NCBI RefSeq assembly: GCF_001467525.1
Contig: NZ_LNXS01000027.1
Coordinates: 1-52,031, forward strand
Source of the DNA: Legionella anisa
GTDB taxonomy: Bacteria; Pseudomonadota; Gammaproteobacteria; Legionellales; Legionellaceae
Reading direction: 5' to 3'
DNA: 52,031 nucleotides
Below the pieces are notes generated by a model. It had not been told where the DNA came from, did not search any database, and was given only the letters and a program-made list of their open reading frames with translations. Shown one piece after another: positions 8,763 through 20,782 of the stretch; position 1 is the stretch's first letter; every line of letters starts with the position of its first letter. The translations under genes and the position numbers were made by a program.

Positions 8763-9584
8763 ATGAAAGAGTTGATTCATTTTGCACATGGGAATGGATT
8801 CCCTGCTTTATGTTATAAACAAATGCTGGATCAACTCGAGAAAGAATTCGATTATTGTTATATTGACAAGATTGGTCATGACCCTTTGTTTCCGGTTGGC
8901 GAAAACTGGCATAATCTGGTTTTAGAAGTCATTGCCAGTGTTAAAAAACAGGCTGATCGCCCTGTAGTAGCAGTTGGACATTCTTTAGGTGGAATTTTAA
9001 GCTTACTCGCAGCAGCTGAACAACCTGAATTATTTAAAGCGGTCATTATGTTGGATTCACCCTTAATTGGCACGTTTAAATCAAGCATGGTTCGTTTGGC
9101 AAAAGCCCTGGGTATTATTGATCGTGTGACGCCGGCGTTTAGAACCCGAAGTCGGCGTATATATTGGAAAGATCATGATCAATTAATGAGTTATTTAAAG
9201 ACACGGGATCTATTTAAGACCTTTACTGATGCCTGCTTAAATGATTATATTACCTACGGTTTAGAGTATCAAGATGACGGTTATCATCTGCGATTTGATA
9301 GACACATTGAGTATCAAATTTATCGAACTATTCCACACGTCATTCCAAACTATGAAGGTAAGTTATTAATTCCTGTAGCATTAATTTATGGTGACAAAAG
9401 TACTGTGGTTGGTAAAATGGATGTGCGCTACATGAAAAAATATTTTAATGTAACAAGTCATAAAACCAAAGGGACCCATTTATTTCCTATGGAACACCCG
9501 GAAGTTGTGGCAAAGCAGATTATAAAAATTGTGTCTGGTTTATACTTAAATAGTACGAGTGGTCGAAAGACCTCAAATAATTAA
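8763..9584 (+). CDS. Alpha/beta hydrolase
   Basis: Probable cytosolic hydrolase of 273 residues with the alpha/beta-hydrolase fold. The oxyanion segment HFAHGNGFPA lies at 6-16, and the nucleophile elbow VGHSLGG puts Ser74 in place. Asp211 (LIYGDKST) and His239 (KGTHLFPMEHP) are the likely other triad members. There is no signal peptide. The substrate cannot be named; an esterase or lipase-like role fits its place 10 nt before fadE, and the fadE ribosome binding site overlaps its 3' end. The two are probably one operon in fatty-acid metabolism. Confidence 0.85.
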   Translation: MKELIHFAHGNGFPALCYKQMLDQLEKEFDYCYIDKIGHDPLFPVGENWHNLVLEVIASVKKQADRPVVAVGHSLGGILSLLAAAEQPELFKAVIMLDSPLIGTFKSSMVRLAKALGIIDRVTPAFRTRSRRIYWKDHDQLMSYLKTRDLFKTFTDACLNDYITYGLEYQDDGYHLRFDRHIEYQIYRTIPHVIPNYEGKLLIPVALIYGDKSTVVGKMDVRYMKKYFNVTSHKTKGTHLFPMEHPEVVAKQIIKIVSGLYLNSTSGRKTSNN

Positions 9585-9594
9585 GGAGAATAAT

Positions 9595-12078
9595 GTGCTA
9601 CACGCTATTTTAGTGCTCATAATCATTGGTGCTGCAGGGATATTGCTTACCAGGCAAGCAGCAGTTTCAGTGTGGGCTATTAGCTTTGCTCTATTTAGTG
9701 CTCTTGTTTTCATGTATGGTTCTCCAGGATTGGCGACTCAAATAGCGCTTGTTTTAGTGGAGCTTATTTTAATTGCTGGCTCTATAAAACCTTTAAGACG
9801 AATATTATTATCCAAGTATTTTTTTAAAACAGTAAGCAAAGCCATGCCTGCCATGTCCTCAACTGAGAGAGAGGCGCTGGAAGCGGGCACTGTAAGTTGG
9901 GAAGGTGATTTATTCAGTGGTGCCCCAGACTTTTCTGTACTGAGAAATGCCCCCACGGTTCGTTTGACTGATGAAGAGCAAGCTTTTCTTGATGGTCCCG
10001 TAAATACCCTGTGCGGGATGGTCGATGATTGGGATATAACTCATAACCTAACCGATTTACCTCCAGAAGTCTGGCAGTTTATTAAGGAAAATCGATTTTT
10101 AGGTATGATTATACCAAAGCGTTATGGTGGCCTTGAGTTTTCTGCTACCGCACAAATGTCTATCTTAGTAAAAATCTATGGTCGCTCAATCACTGCTGCT
10201 ACAACGATATCTGTGCCTAATTCTCTAGGACCAGGTGAGTTGTTGCTTAAATATGGAACTGAAGAACAAAAAAATTATTACTTACCTCGCTTGGCTGATG
10301 GGCGGGAAATCCCATGTTTTGCCTTAACTGGCCCCAATGCGGGTTCTGATGCAGCATCAATCCCGGACAAAGGCATAGTATGTCATCAAGAAATTAATGG
10401 TGAAAAAATATTAGGTATCCGATTAAATTGGGATAAGCGTTACATTACTTTATGTCCAGTAGCCACAGTAATCGGATTGGCTTTCAGGTTATTTGATCCG
10501 GATAATTTATTGGGTAAAGGTGAGGATGTAGGTATTAGTTGTGCATTAATACCAGCAAGCACCCCAGGAGTTACAAAAGGACGTCGTCATTTCCCATTGA
10601 ATACTGGATTTTTAAATGGCCCAACTCAAGGGAAAGATGTTTTCATTCCCATGGACTACCTAATCGGTGGTGTAGCTATGGCAGGTTGTGGTTGGCGCAT
10701 GTTAATGGAGTGTTTAAGTGCTGGCAGAGCCATATCTTTACCTTCCAGTGCTAATGGAGGTGCTCAGGCTGCAGCTTTGGCTTCCGGAGCTTATGCACGC
10801 GTTCGCAAACAATTTAATCAGTCCATTGGAAAATTTGAAGGGATTGAGGAGCCCTTGGCCAGGCTTGCAGCGAATGCTTATATCATTGATGCTGGTGTAA
10901 CAATGGCAGCTGCTGCCATTGATCATGGAGCCAAGCCTTCTGTAGTTGGTGCTATATTAAAATACCACACTACGGAGCGCGCAAGACAGGTATCAATTGA
11001 TTCTATGGATATTCATGGCGGAAAAGGTATTTGTCTTGGTCCGAATAATTATATGGGTAGAGGTTATCAAGGATCACCTATCGCAATTACCGTTGAAGGA
11101 GCGAACATACTCACTCGAAGTTTAATTATTTTTGGTCAGGGAGCGATTCGATGCCATCCCTATGTATTTAAGGAACTTGAAAGCATTAGAAACAATAATC
11201 TGGTTGAATTTGATAAGGCATTTTTTTCCCATGCCGGATTTATTATTGCTAACTTTACCAAGTCAGTTATTTTTGCATGGACTGATGCACATTTGTCCAA
11301 AGCGCCAGTGAGTAGTGTAAAACGTTATTATCAACTTTTGCATAAATACAGTGCTAATTTAGCATTTCTTGCTGATTTCTCAATGACTGTTCTAGGAGGA
11401 GACTTAAAACGTAAAGAGAAATTATCTTCACGTCTTGGGGATATGCTTAGTTCATTGTATTTGGTTTCTGCAGTCTTGAAGCGTTTTCACGAAGATGGTG
11501 AACCCAAAGCTGATTTACCTTTAGTTGATTGGAGTTGTCAACAACTCTTGTATGAATGTGAGACGGCAATGCATGGCGTTATTGTCAATTTTCCAGCACG
11601 TTGGGCGCGAGTTGTCTTACGCTTGATTATTAAACCTTTAGGTAATCGAAGAAATAAACCAAATGACTTGCTGGGCCATAAGTTAGCGAGAATTCTAATT
11701 GAGCCTGGTGAAGCCCGCATGCGTCTCACTCGTTTAGTTTATAGAAAAGCCGGAGACAATTGTCCTTTAGGTCGTCTGGAGGAAGCTTTCCATAAAATTT
11801 GCGCGGTTGAGGAGTTGGAAAGAAAAGTAATGCGTGCAGTAAAAGATGATGTTTTAAAATCACTTACTCTGTTGGAACAAATCAATGAAGCTTTGGCTTG
11901 TGGTTTACTAACTGAGAAAGAGGCCAAGCAATTAAAAGAAGCAGAGTTGGCACGACAGGATGTGATTAAAGTAGATGATTTCAATGATGAGGATTTGCGT
12001 CGACCTACATCAGTAAAACCTGTTAGAAGTAAAAAAGTTATTGTTAATAAAGATGATATTGAATCAGAAATGATTTGA
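9595..12078 (+). CDS. fadE: Membrane-associated acyl-CoA dehydrogenase FadE
   Basis: Catalyses the first, FAD-dependent step of fatty-acid beta-oxidation. The frame is open to 9559, but GTG at 9595 with AAGGAG 6 nt upstream is the likely start, giving 827 residues (E. coli FadE 814). Two N-terminal hydrophobic helices (about 3-60) anchor it to the membrane. The dehydrogenase part follows, with PKRYGGLEFSA, the FAD-binding CFALTGPNAGSDAASIPD near 250, and SMDIHGGKGICLGPNNYMGR near 470. The C-terminal 280 residues are the FadE-specific extension (DUF1974). A strong terminator follows at 12118-12151. Confidence 0.93.
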   Translation: MLHAILVLIIIGAAGILLTRQAAVSVWAISFALFSALVFMYGSPGLATQIALVLVELILIAGSIKPLRRILLSKYFFKTVSKAMPAMSSTEREALEAGTVSWEGDLFSGAPDFSVLRNAPTVRLTDEEQAFLDGPVNTLCGMVDDWDITHNLTDLPPEVWQFIKENRFLGMIIPKRYGGLEFSATAQMSILVKIYGRSITAATTISVPNSLGPGELLLKYGTEEQKNYYLPRLADGREIPCFALTGPNAGSDAASIPDKGIVCHQEINGEKILGIRLNWDKRYITLCPVATVIGLAFRLFDPDNLLGKGEDVGISCALIPASTPGVTKGRRHFPLNTGFLNGPTQGKDVFIPMDYLIGGVAMAGCGWRMLMECLSAGRAISLPSSANGGAQAAALASGAYARVRKQFNQSIGKFEGIEEPLARLAANAYIIDAGVTMAAAAIDHGAKPSVVGAILKYHTTERARQVSIDSMDIHGGKGICLGPNNYMGRGYQGSPIAITVEGANILTRSLIIFGQGAIRCHPYVFKELESIRNNNLVEFDKAFFSHAGFIIANFTKSVIFAWTDAHLSKAPVSSVKRYYQLLHKYSANLAFLADFSMTVLGGDLKRKEKLSSRLGDMLSSLYLVSAVLKRFHEDGEPKADLPLVDWSCQQLLYECETAMHGVIVNFPARWARVVLRLIIKPLGNRRNKPNDLLGHKLARILIEPGEARMRLTRLVYRKAGDNCPLGRLEEAFHKICAVEELERKVMRAVKDDVLKSLTLLEQINEALACGLLTEKEAKQLKEAELARQDVIKVDDFNDEDLRRPTSVKPVRSKKVIVNKDDIESEMI

Positions 12079-12117
12079 TTTTGACTCCCAGTACAAGTAG
12101 CTATAAGCATTTTTCAT

Positions 12118-12151
12118 AACCCGGGTGTTCAGCGATTAACCCCGGGTTTTT
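12118..12151 (+). terminator. Rho-independent terminator after fadE
   Basis: An AACCCGGG stem pairs with CCCGGGTT across a 15-nt loop and is followed by five T residues. It sits 40 nt after the fadE stop. Confidence 0.8.
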
Positions 12152-12322
12152 CTTTGATGCACTACAGAAAAAAATGAAAATACCAGATTAAGTCTTACTA
12201 TGCTTTAATTATGCAAACATTAGTCTATACTTAGACAGTGTTATCCAGGCAAAGAAAAATACAATCTTTTGCAAGAAAACTCCTTAACATATTAAGGATA
12301 ATATAAGAATATGGAGATTAGC

Positions 12323-12826
12323 ATGAAACAAAGCTCAGTGAAGGAACATATCATGATGGCCAGTATAGTGGGCTGCTTCATGTTACCGATATCTACTATG
12401 TCCTTTGCTGATTCTTTCAATCAATCTGCTCGATTAAGCCATACTAATGGAATAGTCAGTTTTCTATCTGCAGGAATACCCGTTCAGCCCGGGGCAGCAG
12501 CTCAACCCGGAATGCCAGCTCAACCCGGAATGCCAGCTCAACCCGGAGGGCCAACTCAACCCGGAGGGCCAACTCAACCCGGAATGCCAACTCAACCCGG
12601 AATGCCAACTCAACCCGGAATGCCAACTCAACCCGGAATGCCAACTCAACCCGGAGGGCCAACTCAACCCGGAGGGCCAACTCAACCCGGAGGGCCAGCT
12701 CAACCCGGAGGGCCAACTCAACCCGGAGGGCCTGTGCCTGGTGATGTAAATGTGGAGCCTAGTCCAAATGTGCAACCTAATCTAAATAGTCCACCTGGCC
12801 CCAATGTTCCACCAACTAATCCTTAA
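12323..12826 (+). CDS. Secreted protein with QPG(M/G)P(T/A) tandem repeats
   Basis: Unrecognised exported protein of 167 residues. ATG 12323 has GGAG 6 nt upstream and is preferred over 12311. Residues 1-30 form a signal peptide ending in TMSFADS. The middle is 14 tandem hexapeptides (QPGAAA once, then QPGMPA, QPGMPT, QPGGPT, QPGGPA and QPGGPV), encoded by a near-perfect 18-nt repeat at about 12485-12730. The tail is Pro/Asn-rich. Glycine does not fall at every third position, so this is not a collagen-like GXY helix such as that of the Legionella adhesin Lcl. It is probably an extended, flexible cell-envelope or secreted protein. It is flanked by the fadE terminator and convergent with minE. 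Confidence 0.7.
   Translation: MKQSSVKEHIMMASIVGCFMLPISTMSFADSFNQSARLSHTNGIVSFLSAGIPVQPGAAAQPGMPAQPGMPAQPGGPTQPGGPTQPGMPTQPGMPTQPGMPTQPGMPTQPGGPTQPGGPTQPGGPAQPGGPTQPGGPVPGDVNVEPSPNVQPNLNSPPGPNVPPTNP
12485..12730 (+). repeat. 18-nt tandem repeat array (about 14 units)
   Basis: The unit CAACCCGGAATGCCAACT and its GGAGGG variants repeat head to tail within the secreted-protein gene. Runs of identical units (four QPGMPT in a row) point to recent slippage or unequal exchange, so length is likely to vary between strains. Unit length is a multiple of three, so copy changes keep the frame. Confidence 0.9.
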
Positions 12827-13033
12827 ATGTATGTAAATGAAATAGTTTATAGGCTCAGTAGTGGAAATCAGAATGGCCTGGATAAGAAAATCATCAAATG
12901 AAACAATCAATCTTATAACTGGAAAGAAAACTATTGGGAAAATTACACAATTAGAATAAGTACTGAAACGCTTTACTTTTGGCAAAAAATATCACATTTG
13001 ACTTACAATTCAATATAATCTTTCTAAAAAGTC

Positions 13034-13297
13034 TTAGGCGTTTTCTTTAACATCATCTGGCATGGTGATATTTAATTCAAGCACCGAGTTATCTCCCATG
13101 CGTTCAAGATTCACACTGACCTGATCACGTGTGACATGTACGTATTTAGCAATAACAGTAAGAATTTCTTCCTGAAGTTTGGGTAGGTAGTCAGGTGTGT
13201 TACGTTGAGAGCGTTCGTGAGAGATTATTATCTGTAAACGCTCTTTAGCAACTGATGCTGTAGCACTCCTTCTGCGCAGGTAATTGAAAATACTCAT
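13034..13297 (-). CDS. minE: Cell division topological specificity factor MinE
   Basis: 87-residue MinE, the usual length. The N-terminal membrane-targeting and MinD-binding segment ([10 protein letters not shown]...[15 protein letters not shown]) is followed by the dimerisation domain ([16 protein letters not shown], then LELNITMP). It stimulates MinD ATPase and drives pole-to-pole oscillation that keeps the division septum at mid-cell. The start overlaps the minD stop by 4 nt, so translation is coupled. Confidence 0.96.
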   Translation of the reverse strand: MSIFNYLRRRSATASVAKERLQIIISHERSQRNTPDYLPKLQEEILTVIAKYVHVTRDQVSVNLERMGDNSVLELNITMPDDVKENA

Positions 13298-14124
13298 ACC
13301 GTCACTTCCTCCTTGTTTTTGCCGAATAAGCGACGCAATAATCCTTTGCGATCATTATTTATGAAGCGCATAGGCCTTTCTTCGCCGAGAAAACGAGCAA
13401 TTGCATCTTGATAAGCAATTCCGGCGTCACTTGTTTCATCAAGCACTACTGGTGTACCTGTATTTGAAGCTTTAAGTACAGATTTTGATTCTGGAATAAC
13501 ACCAATTAATGGAATGGCTAATATTTCCTTTACGTCAGTAACAGAAAGCATGTCACCACGCTCAACGCGTTCTGGATCATAACGTGTTAATAACAAATGC
13601 TCTTGGATTGGTGCTTGATTTTCAACGGCTCTTTTTGTCTTGCTTGCAAGTATTCCCAGGATACGATCAGAGTCACGTACAGAGGAAACTTCTGGATTAG
13701 TCACAACGATTGCATGATCAGCAAAATACATAGCCATTAATGCACCCGCTTCAATTCCAGCAGGTGAATCACAAATAATAAAATCAAAATCTTTTGCAAG
13801 ATCATTAAGGACTCGTTCAACCCCTTCAAGAGTTAATGCATCTTTATCCCGAGTTTGTGATGCAGGAAGTATAGAGAGGTTTGCAATACGTTTGTCTTTA
13901 ATTAAGGCCTGATTTAGGCTTGCTTCCTTATTAATGACATTAATAAAGTCATAAACAACCCGACGTTCACAGCCCATGATAATATCGAGGTTTCTTAAAC
14001 CGATATCAAAGTCAATAACGACAGTCTTGTGCCCTAATAGAGCGAGGCCTGAAGAAATAGCTGCAGAAGAAGTAGTTTTTCCTACCCCACCTTTACCCGA
14101 TGTAATTACAATTATTTTAGCCAA
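13294..14124 (-). CDS. minD: Septum site-determining ATPase MinD
   Basis: 276-residue membrane-binding ATPase of the ParA/MinD family. A deviant Walker A ([11 protein letters not shown]) lies at 10-20, switch regions [13 protein letters not shown] near 36 and [11 protein letters not shown] near 117, and the C-terminal amphipathic membrane helix is [15 protein letters not shown]. It recruits the FtsZ inhibitor MinC and is cleared by MinE. In many proteobacteria minC lies directly upstream of minD. Here the upstream 360 nt carry no gene and the next gene is guaB on the other strand, so minC must be elsewhere. Confidence 0.96.
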   Translation of the reverse strand: MAKIIVITSGKGGVGKTTSSAAISSGLALLGHKTVVIDFDIGLRNLDIIMGCERRVVYDFINVINKEASLNQALIKDKRIANLSILPASQTRDKDALTLEGVERVLNDLAKDFDFIICDSPAGIEAGALMAMYFADHAIVVTNPEVSSVRDSDRILGILASKTKRAVENQAPIQEHLLLTRYDPERVERGDMLSVTDVKEILAIPLIGVIPESKSVLKASNTGTPVVLDETSDAGIAYQDAIARFLGEERPMRFINNDRKGLLRRLFGKNKEEVTV

Positions 14125-15957
<1,833 letters not shown>

Positions 15958-15959
15958 TA

Positions 15960-17537
15960 ATGAGTGATTTAAAACAACATCCTTTGCTGATCCTTGATTT
16001 TGGTTCTCAATACACACAGCTGATTGCACGACGTGTGCGCGAATTAGGTGTTTATTGCGAAATCCATCCCTTTAATATAACGCAAGAACAATTTGCAGCC
16101 CTAAATCCTTGCGGCATCATTTTGTCGGGTGGTCCAGCGACTGTAACCCACGATGAGAATCCACGAGCTCCTCAATGGCTGTTTACTGCGGGGTTGCCTA
16201 TTTTGGGGATTTGTTATGGAATGCAAACCATGGCAGTGCAATTAGGTGGTGAAGTACAGTCATCCTCAGTTAGAGAGTTTGGTTATGCTGAATTAAAATT
16301 ACATGGTCACAGCAAATTGTTTTCACAAATTGAGGATCGACTCAATTCTGATGGAAATGCTTTATTAGATGTCTGGATGAGCCATGGAGATAAGGTGACA
16401 AAATTACCTCTCGGTTTTAAGGTCGTTTGTGAGACACGTAACGCACCGATTGCCGGAATGGCTGATGAAAGTCGTCACATGTATGGGGTTCAATTTCATC
16501 CAGAGGTAACACATACATTACAAGGGATGCGCATTTTATATCGTTTTGTTGTCGATATCTGTAACGCGTCAACTAATTGGACATCTGAACTCATTATTGA
16601 TGAAGCAATTAATAAAATCAGAACTCAGGTAGGAACTGAGAGGGTTTTACTCGGCTTGTCTGGTGGTGTGGATTCTTCTGTTGTTGCTGCTTTATTACAT
16701 CAAGCGATTGGTAAACAGTTGGTTTGCGTTTTTGTAGATACTGGAATGTTGCGCTTTAATGAAGCAAGTGAAGTTATGGAAATGTTTGGCAAGCACATGG
16801 GTATTGAAGTTATTTCAGTTCAAGCCGAAGAGAAATTTTTGCGTGCGTTAAAAGGCGTTACCTGTCCCGAAGAAAAGAGAAAAATTATTGGACGTACTTT
16901 TATTGAAGTATTTGATGAAGAGGCACTAAAAATTCCTGGAGTTTCGTGGTTGGCGCAAGGAACAATTTATCCTGATGTTATTGAGTCGGCAGCAACGAGT
17001 ACAAATGGTGCTTCAGTCGTAATTAAATCCCATCATAATGTGGGCGGCTTACCGGAAACATTGAACTTGAGATTATTAGAGCCTATTCGTGAATTATTTA
17101 AGGATGAAGTGCGTAAAATAGGACTTGAGCTAGGTTTGCCTCACGATATGGTCTATCGTCATCCGTTTCCTGGGCCAGGCTTGGGCGTGCGAATTTTGGC
17201 GGAAGTTAAAAAGGAGTATGCCGATATTTTACGTCGAGCCGATGCTATTTTTATTGATGAATTAAGGAAAGCGGATCTTTATCATAAAGTCAGTCAAGCT
17301 TTTGCTGTATTTCTACCCGTTAAAAGCGTTGGTGTGATGGGGGATGGACGTAAATACGATTATGTGATTTGTCTTCGTGCTGTTGAGACGATTGATTTTA
17401 TGACAGCGCATTGGTCACAATTGCCCTGGGATTTTCTAGGTCATGTATCCAATAGGATTATTAATGAAGTAGAGGGCGTATCTCGTGTAACGTATGATAT
17501 TTCCGGTAAACCACCTGCTACGATTGAATGGGAATAA
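15960..17537 (+). CDS. guaA: GMP synthase (glutamine-hydrolysing)
   Basis: Converts XMP to GMP using ATP and glutamine, directly after guaB. 525 residues. The class I amidotransferase domain has nucleophile Cys85 (GICYGMQT) and the His/Glu pair in [11 protein letters not shown]. The ATP pyrophosphatase domain has the P-loop [12 protein letters not shown] near 230, and the C-terminal dimerisation domain ends in PPATIEWE. A complete REP copy begins 3 nt after the stop and may shape the 3' end of the guaBA message. Confidence 0.97.
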   Translation: MSDLKQHPLLILDFGSQYTQLIARRVRELGVYCEIHPFNITQEQFAALNPCGIILSGGPATVTHDENPRAPQWLFTAGLPILGICYGMQTMAVQLGGEVQSSSVREFGYAELKLHGHSKLFSQIEDRLNSDGNALLDVWMSHGDKVTKLPLGFKVVCETRNAPIAGMADESRHMYGVQFHPEVTHTLQGMRILYRFVVDICNASTNWTSELIIDEAINKIRTQVGTERVLLGLSGGVDSSVVAALLHQAIGKQLVCVFVDTGMLRFNEASEVMEMFGKHMGIEVISVQAEEKFLRALKGVTCPEEKRKIIGRTFIEVFDEEALKIPGVSWLAQGTIYPDVIESAATSTNGASVVIKSHHNVGGLPETLNLRLLEPIRELFKDEVRKIGLELGLPHDMVYRHPFPGPGLGVRILAEVKKEYADILRRADAIFIDELRKADLYHKVSQAFAVFLPVKSVGVMGDGRKYDYVICLRAVETIDFMTAHWSQLPWDFLGHVSNRIINEVEGVSRVTYDISGKPPATIEWE

Positions 17538-17539
17538 TT

Positions 17540-17595
17540 GTAGCCTGGGTGCAGCGAAGCGGAACCCAGATTTCGCTTCGCTGCACCCAGGCTAC
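17540..17595. repeat. REP-like palindromic repeat, complete copy D
   Basis: A compact palindrome: GTAGCCTGGGTGCAGCGAAG faces CTTCGCTGCACCCAGGCTAC with only a dozen nucleotides between the arms. It separates guaA from tadA by 77 nt in total. Confidence 0.88.
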
Positions 17596-17614
17596 GGTTT
17601 AAAATTTTTTGAAA

Positions 17615-18064
17615 ATGAATGATCACTACTGGATGCAAAAAGCATACGCACAGGCTATTATCGCCCAAGAAGAAGGAGAGGTTCCTGTTGGCGCTGTGGT
17701 GGTAAGCAAAGACCACCAGTTATTAGGTTTGGGACGAAATTTCATCCAAAACAGTCACGATCCGTCAGAACACGCCGAAGTCCGTGCAATTAGACAGGCA
17801 TCGCAACAACTAAAAAATCATCGTCTGTTAGATACAACACTCTATGTGACTCTTGAACCATGCGCTATGTGTGCCGGACTTATTGTGCATGCACGAATTA
17901 GAAGACTGGTTTTTGCAACTAGAGATTTTAAAGCAGGTGCCGCAGGATCTGTTTATAACTTATTACAAGGTTATCCTTTAAATCACAAAGTTCAAATTGA
18001 CGAAGGAATAATGCAAGCGGAGTGTTCTCTTCTACTCACAGATTTTTTCCAAATGTGTCGATAA
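17615..18064 (+). CDS. tadA: tRNA-specific adenosine deaminase TadA
   Basis: Deaminates A34 to inosine in the tRNA-Arg(ACG) anticodon. ATG 17615 gives MNDHYWMQKA, a typical TadA start, and is preferred over the in-frame TTG at 17609. 149 residues. Zinc and catalytic motifs are His53-Ala-Glu55 and PCAMC with Cys83 and Cys86. It follows guaA in the same direction but is separated by a REP hairpin, so co-transcription is uncertain. A guanine or cytosine deaminase is less likely given the HAE...PCAMC spacing and length. Confidence 0.93.
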   Translation: MNDHYWMQKAYAQAIIAQEEGEVPVGAVVVSKDHQLLGLGRNFIQNSHDPSEHAEVRAIRQASQQLKNHRLLDTTLYVTLEPCAMCAGLIVHARIRRLVFATRDFKAGAAGSVYNLLQGYPLNHKVQIDEGIMQAECSLLLTDFFQMCR

Positions 18065-18065
18065 A

Positions 18066-18100
18066 GTAACCCGGGTTTCGCTGCGCTGCACCCAGGCTAC
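18066..18100. repeat. REP-like repeat, copy E
   Basis: GTAACCCGGGTTTCGCTGCG followed by CTGCACCCAGGCTAC. It sits between the convergent 3' ends of tadA and glnD, where it could act as a transcription barrier. Confidence 0.75.
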
Positions 18101-18133
18101 TCTACTAATTTTACTTGTAGAGAAAGGAGTAAT

Positions 18134-20782
18134 TCACTTTGAAGTGAGTAATTCTTGGATCAGTCTTTGTTTTAAAGCTTCCTTTTCTTCATTAGCTAAT
18201 GACTGATTTTGTTGATTTGTAATGTAGAATGTATCCTCCGCGCGCTCTCCAGCAGTCACAATTTTTGCGTTATGTAAGTGAATATTTAATGTTGAAAAAA
18301 TTCTACCTATTGTTGCCAATAATCCAGGTCTATCTGCCGTGACTAAAAATAAACGAGTTTGATTATAAGAGAGAGCATCATTGTAATGGATTTGAGTTTT
18401 GACATTAAAATGTGCTAAAGCACGCGAAAGTCTTTTTCGTGCTACAACGGGCAATTGTTCGGTTTTTGCTAAATGGGTACATAGAGCTTGTTGAATATCA
18501 TGCGAACGTTGTTTATCAAAGAATGCCTGATTTTGTTCATCTAAAATAATATAAGTATCTAAATCATATTGATTATCACAGGTAAGGATCATTGCTTCCT
18601 GAATGGTGACATTGTGGTTACTTAAAACGGTTGTTGCAATAGCAAATCGATCATCTCGGTGAGGCATGTAAATAAAAACTTCGGTTCCTCCCTGGCTGTG
18701 GTGGGGCATAATCATGACCAGGGGGAATTCAGTGCAGGCAAGTATCGCTTTGGTATGGCGTGCTATGATTTCCGGGGACTCATGCAAAAAATATCTTTCC
18801 TTGAATTGCTTCCATAAATTTTCTACTGCATTTGTTGCGATACCTTCTGTAACCAACATAGATAATGCATATTGTTTGCGTGCTTTGATGAGTGCAGTTT
18901 CATCGATTAACTCTTGCTCTTTATGTAGCATATGTTTCGCAGCGCGATACAACTCTTTAAGTAGAGAGTCTTTCCATGAGTTCCATAAAGTGGGATTGGT
19001 ACCGCAAATATCAGCAACCGTTAATAAGTACAAATAATCGAGGTAGTGGGGATGGGGTAAAAGTTGGCAAAAATTTTTAATGGTATTGGGGTCATAAATA
19101 TCTTGTCTTTGTGCTGTTTGTGACATGATGAGATGATTACGCACAAGCCAAACAAGTAAATCACTGTCTTCTTTTTCAAGATTGTGATTTTGTGCAAAAT
19201 ACGATGCTTCAATCGCACCTAATTCTGAATGATCACCACCTCGTCCTTTAGCAATATCATGGAATAATGCGCTTAAATACAGTAGTTCAGGTTTGTTTAA
19301 AGTTTGCATTATTTGTACACAGAGGGGGAATTGTTCCGCATAGTTTATTTCTTTGAAGCGGGACAAATTTCGAATTACGAATAAAGTATGTTGATCTACG
19401 GTATAAACATGAAATAAATCATACTGCATTTGTCCGGTTACCATAGCGAAACATTCAAGATAATGCGCTAGAACGCCATATCGGCCCATTCGATGTAAGG
19501 CCTTGTAAGGTCCATCCGCAGTTTTAAGGATATTCATAAACAATTCTGTTGTTTCAGGCGATGCTTTAAAGCGTTTATTCATCAGATAGAGTGATTCCCT
19601 AATTAATCGAATAGTATTTGCTCGAACTCCATCAATATCAGGCCGTTTTGCTATCCAAAGAAATAGTTTTAATAGTGCCTGTGGATGGTGAATGAAAACG
19701 CGGGTATTCCTGACTTCAATGTAATTGTTGGATAGTTGAAATTCATTATCCAGATGAAACAGTTTTTGCTTTGGGGAGTGGGCGATGGTTTCATCAAACC
19801 ATTGCAATAACATCTCATTGAGCTCTCTATTACGTTTAATTACCTTAAAGTAATCCTTCATGAATTGTTCTATGGCTAGTGAATGAGGTTTATCTTTATA
19901 GCCAAAAAACTGGGCTAGTTTGATTTGGTAATCAAAGGATAAGCGTTCTTCTGCTTTTTCAGCTAATACATGTAATGCAAAACGCACACGCCAGAGAAAA
20001 TGCTGACAATAAGTAAGTTTTTCATATTCTTTATCTGTAATGAATCCATAGTTTATGCCATCAGCTAATTTTTTAATGTTAAAATGGCGTTTACCAATGC
20101 TGAGCAGAATTTGTAAGTCACGCAGACCGCCAGGACCATATTTGACATTGGGCTCCAAGTTATAAGCTGTTTCACCGTACTTGGCATCGCGTTTTTTTTG
20201 CTCTTGAAGTTTCGCTAAAAAATAATCTTGGCTGGTCCACATGTGTAAGGGATGGATTTGATAAGTTAATTCTTCCATTAATGCACCGCGGCCACATAAT
20301 AAAAACATATCCATGAGACTGGAAATTACTGTGACATCTTGACACGCTAGTTCTGCACAAGAAGAAACACTAGTGATTTGATGGCTGAGATCCAAACCTA
20401 CATCCCAGCAATCTTGGATAAAGTTTTGTGCACGATGCAATTGTGATTTAGAGACTTTATCAGTATGCAGCAACAATATATCAATATCGGAATAGAGCTG
20501 CAGTTCTCGACGTCCATAACTGCCAAGAGCAAGAAGACAAAAAGCATCATGATCCAGTTGATTCTTAGTAAATAAACCAATAACCAAATCATCAATAAAG
20601 CTAACTAATTTACGAGTGATGGTAGTGATATTGGTTTTATAATCGAATTCTTCGCGAAGTTTTTCTTTAAATTGTTTTAGAGTATTTTTAAGATGTTGCA
20701 GTTCTAGTGCCATCCCTTTTTTTTCCGCATCCTGTTCCTGAGAAAAGAGAAGAGCTTTCGTCTGTTTACTTTCGTTCTTCAT
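18134..20782 (-). CDS. glnD: Bifunctional PII uridylyltransferase / uridylyl-removing enzyme
   Basis: Nitrogen-status sensor that adds UMP to, and removes it from, PII proteins in response to glutamine. 882 residues, normal size. The nucleotidyltransferase motif GSYGRRELQLYSDIDILLL lies near 87, the GlnE-like linker follows, the HD hydrolase motif LFHDIAKGRGGDHSELG lies near 510, and two ACT domains lie near 700 and 810 (RLFLVTADRPGLLATIGRIFS). It overlaps the map stop by 17 nt, so map-glnD is an operon. Confidence 0.95.
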   Translation of the reverse strand: MKNESKQTKALLFSQEQDAEKKGMALELQHLKNTLKQFKEKLREEFDYKTNITTITRKLVSFIDDLVIGLFTKNQLDHDAFCLLALGSYGRRELQLYSDIDILLLHTDKVSKSQLHRAQNFIQDCWDVGLDLSHQITSVSSCAELACQDVTVISSLMDMFLLCGRGALMEELTYQIHPLHMWTSQDYFLAKLQEQKKRDAKYGETAYNLEPNVKYGPGGLRDLQILLSIGKRHFNIKKLADGINYGFITDKEYEKLTYCQHFLWRVRFALHVLAEKAEERLSFDYQIKLAQFFGYKDKPHSLAIEQFMKDYFKVIKRNRELNEMLLQWFDETIAHSPKQKLFHLDNEFQLSNNYIEVRNTRVFIHHPQALLKLFLWIAKRPDIDGVRANTIRLIRESLYLMNKRFKASPETTELFMNILKTADGPYKALHRMGRYGVLAHYLECFAMVTGQMQYDLFHVYTVDQHTLFVIRNLSRFKEINYAEQFPLCVQIMQTLNKPELLYLSALFHDIAKGRGGDHSELGAIEASYFAQNHNLEKEDSDLLVWLVRNHLIMSQTAQRQDIYDPNTIKNFCQLLPHPHYLDYLYLLTVADICGTNPTLWNSWKDSLLKELYRAAKHMLHKEQELIDETALIKARKQYALSMLVTEGIATNAVENLWKQFKERYFLHESPEIIARHTKAILACTEFPLVMIMPHHSQGGTEVFIYMPHRDDRFAIATTVLSNHNVTIQEAMILTCDNQYDLDTYIILDEQNQAFFDKQRSHDIQQALCTHLAKTEQLPVVARKRLSRALAHFNVKTQIHYNDALSYNQTRLFLVTADRPGLLATIGRIFSTLNIHLHNAKIVTAGERAEDTFYITNQQNQSLANEEKEALKQRLIQELLTSK

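Noticed and set aside
12485..12730. CRISPR array at the regularly spaced repeats
   Set aside because: Units are contiguous 18-nt coding repeats with no unique spacers and sit inside an open reading frame.
12456..12775. Two long minus-strand frames across the secreted repeat protein
   Set aside because: They are the antisense reading of the 18-nt repeat, which stays open by chance because of its periodicity.
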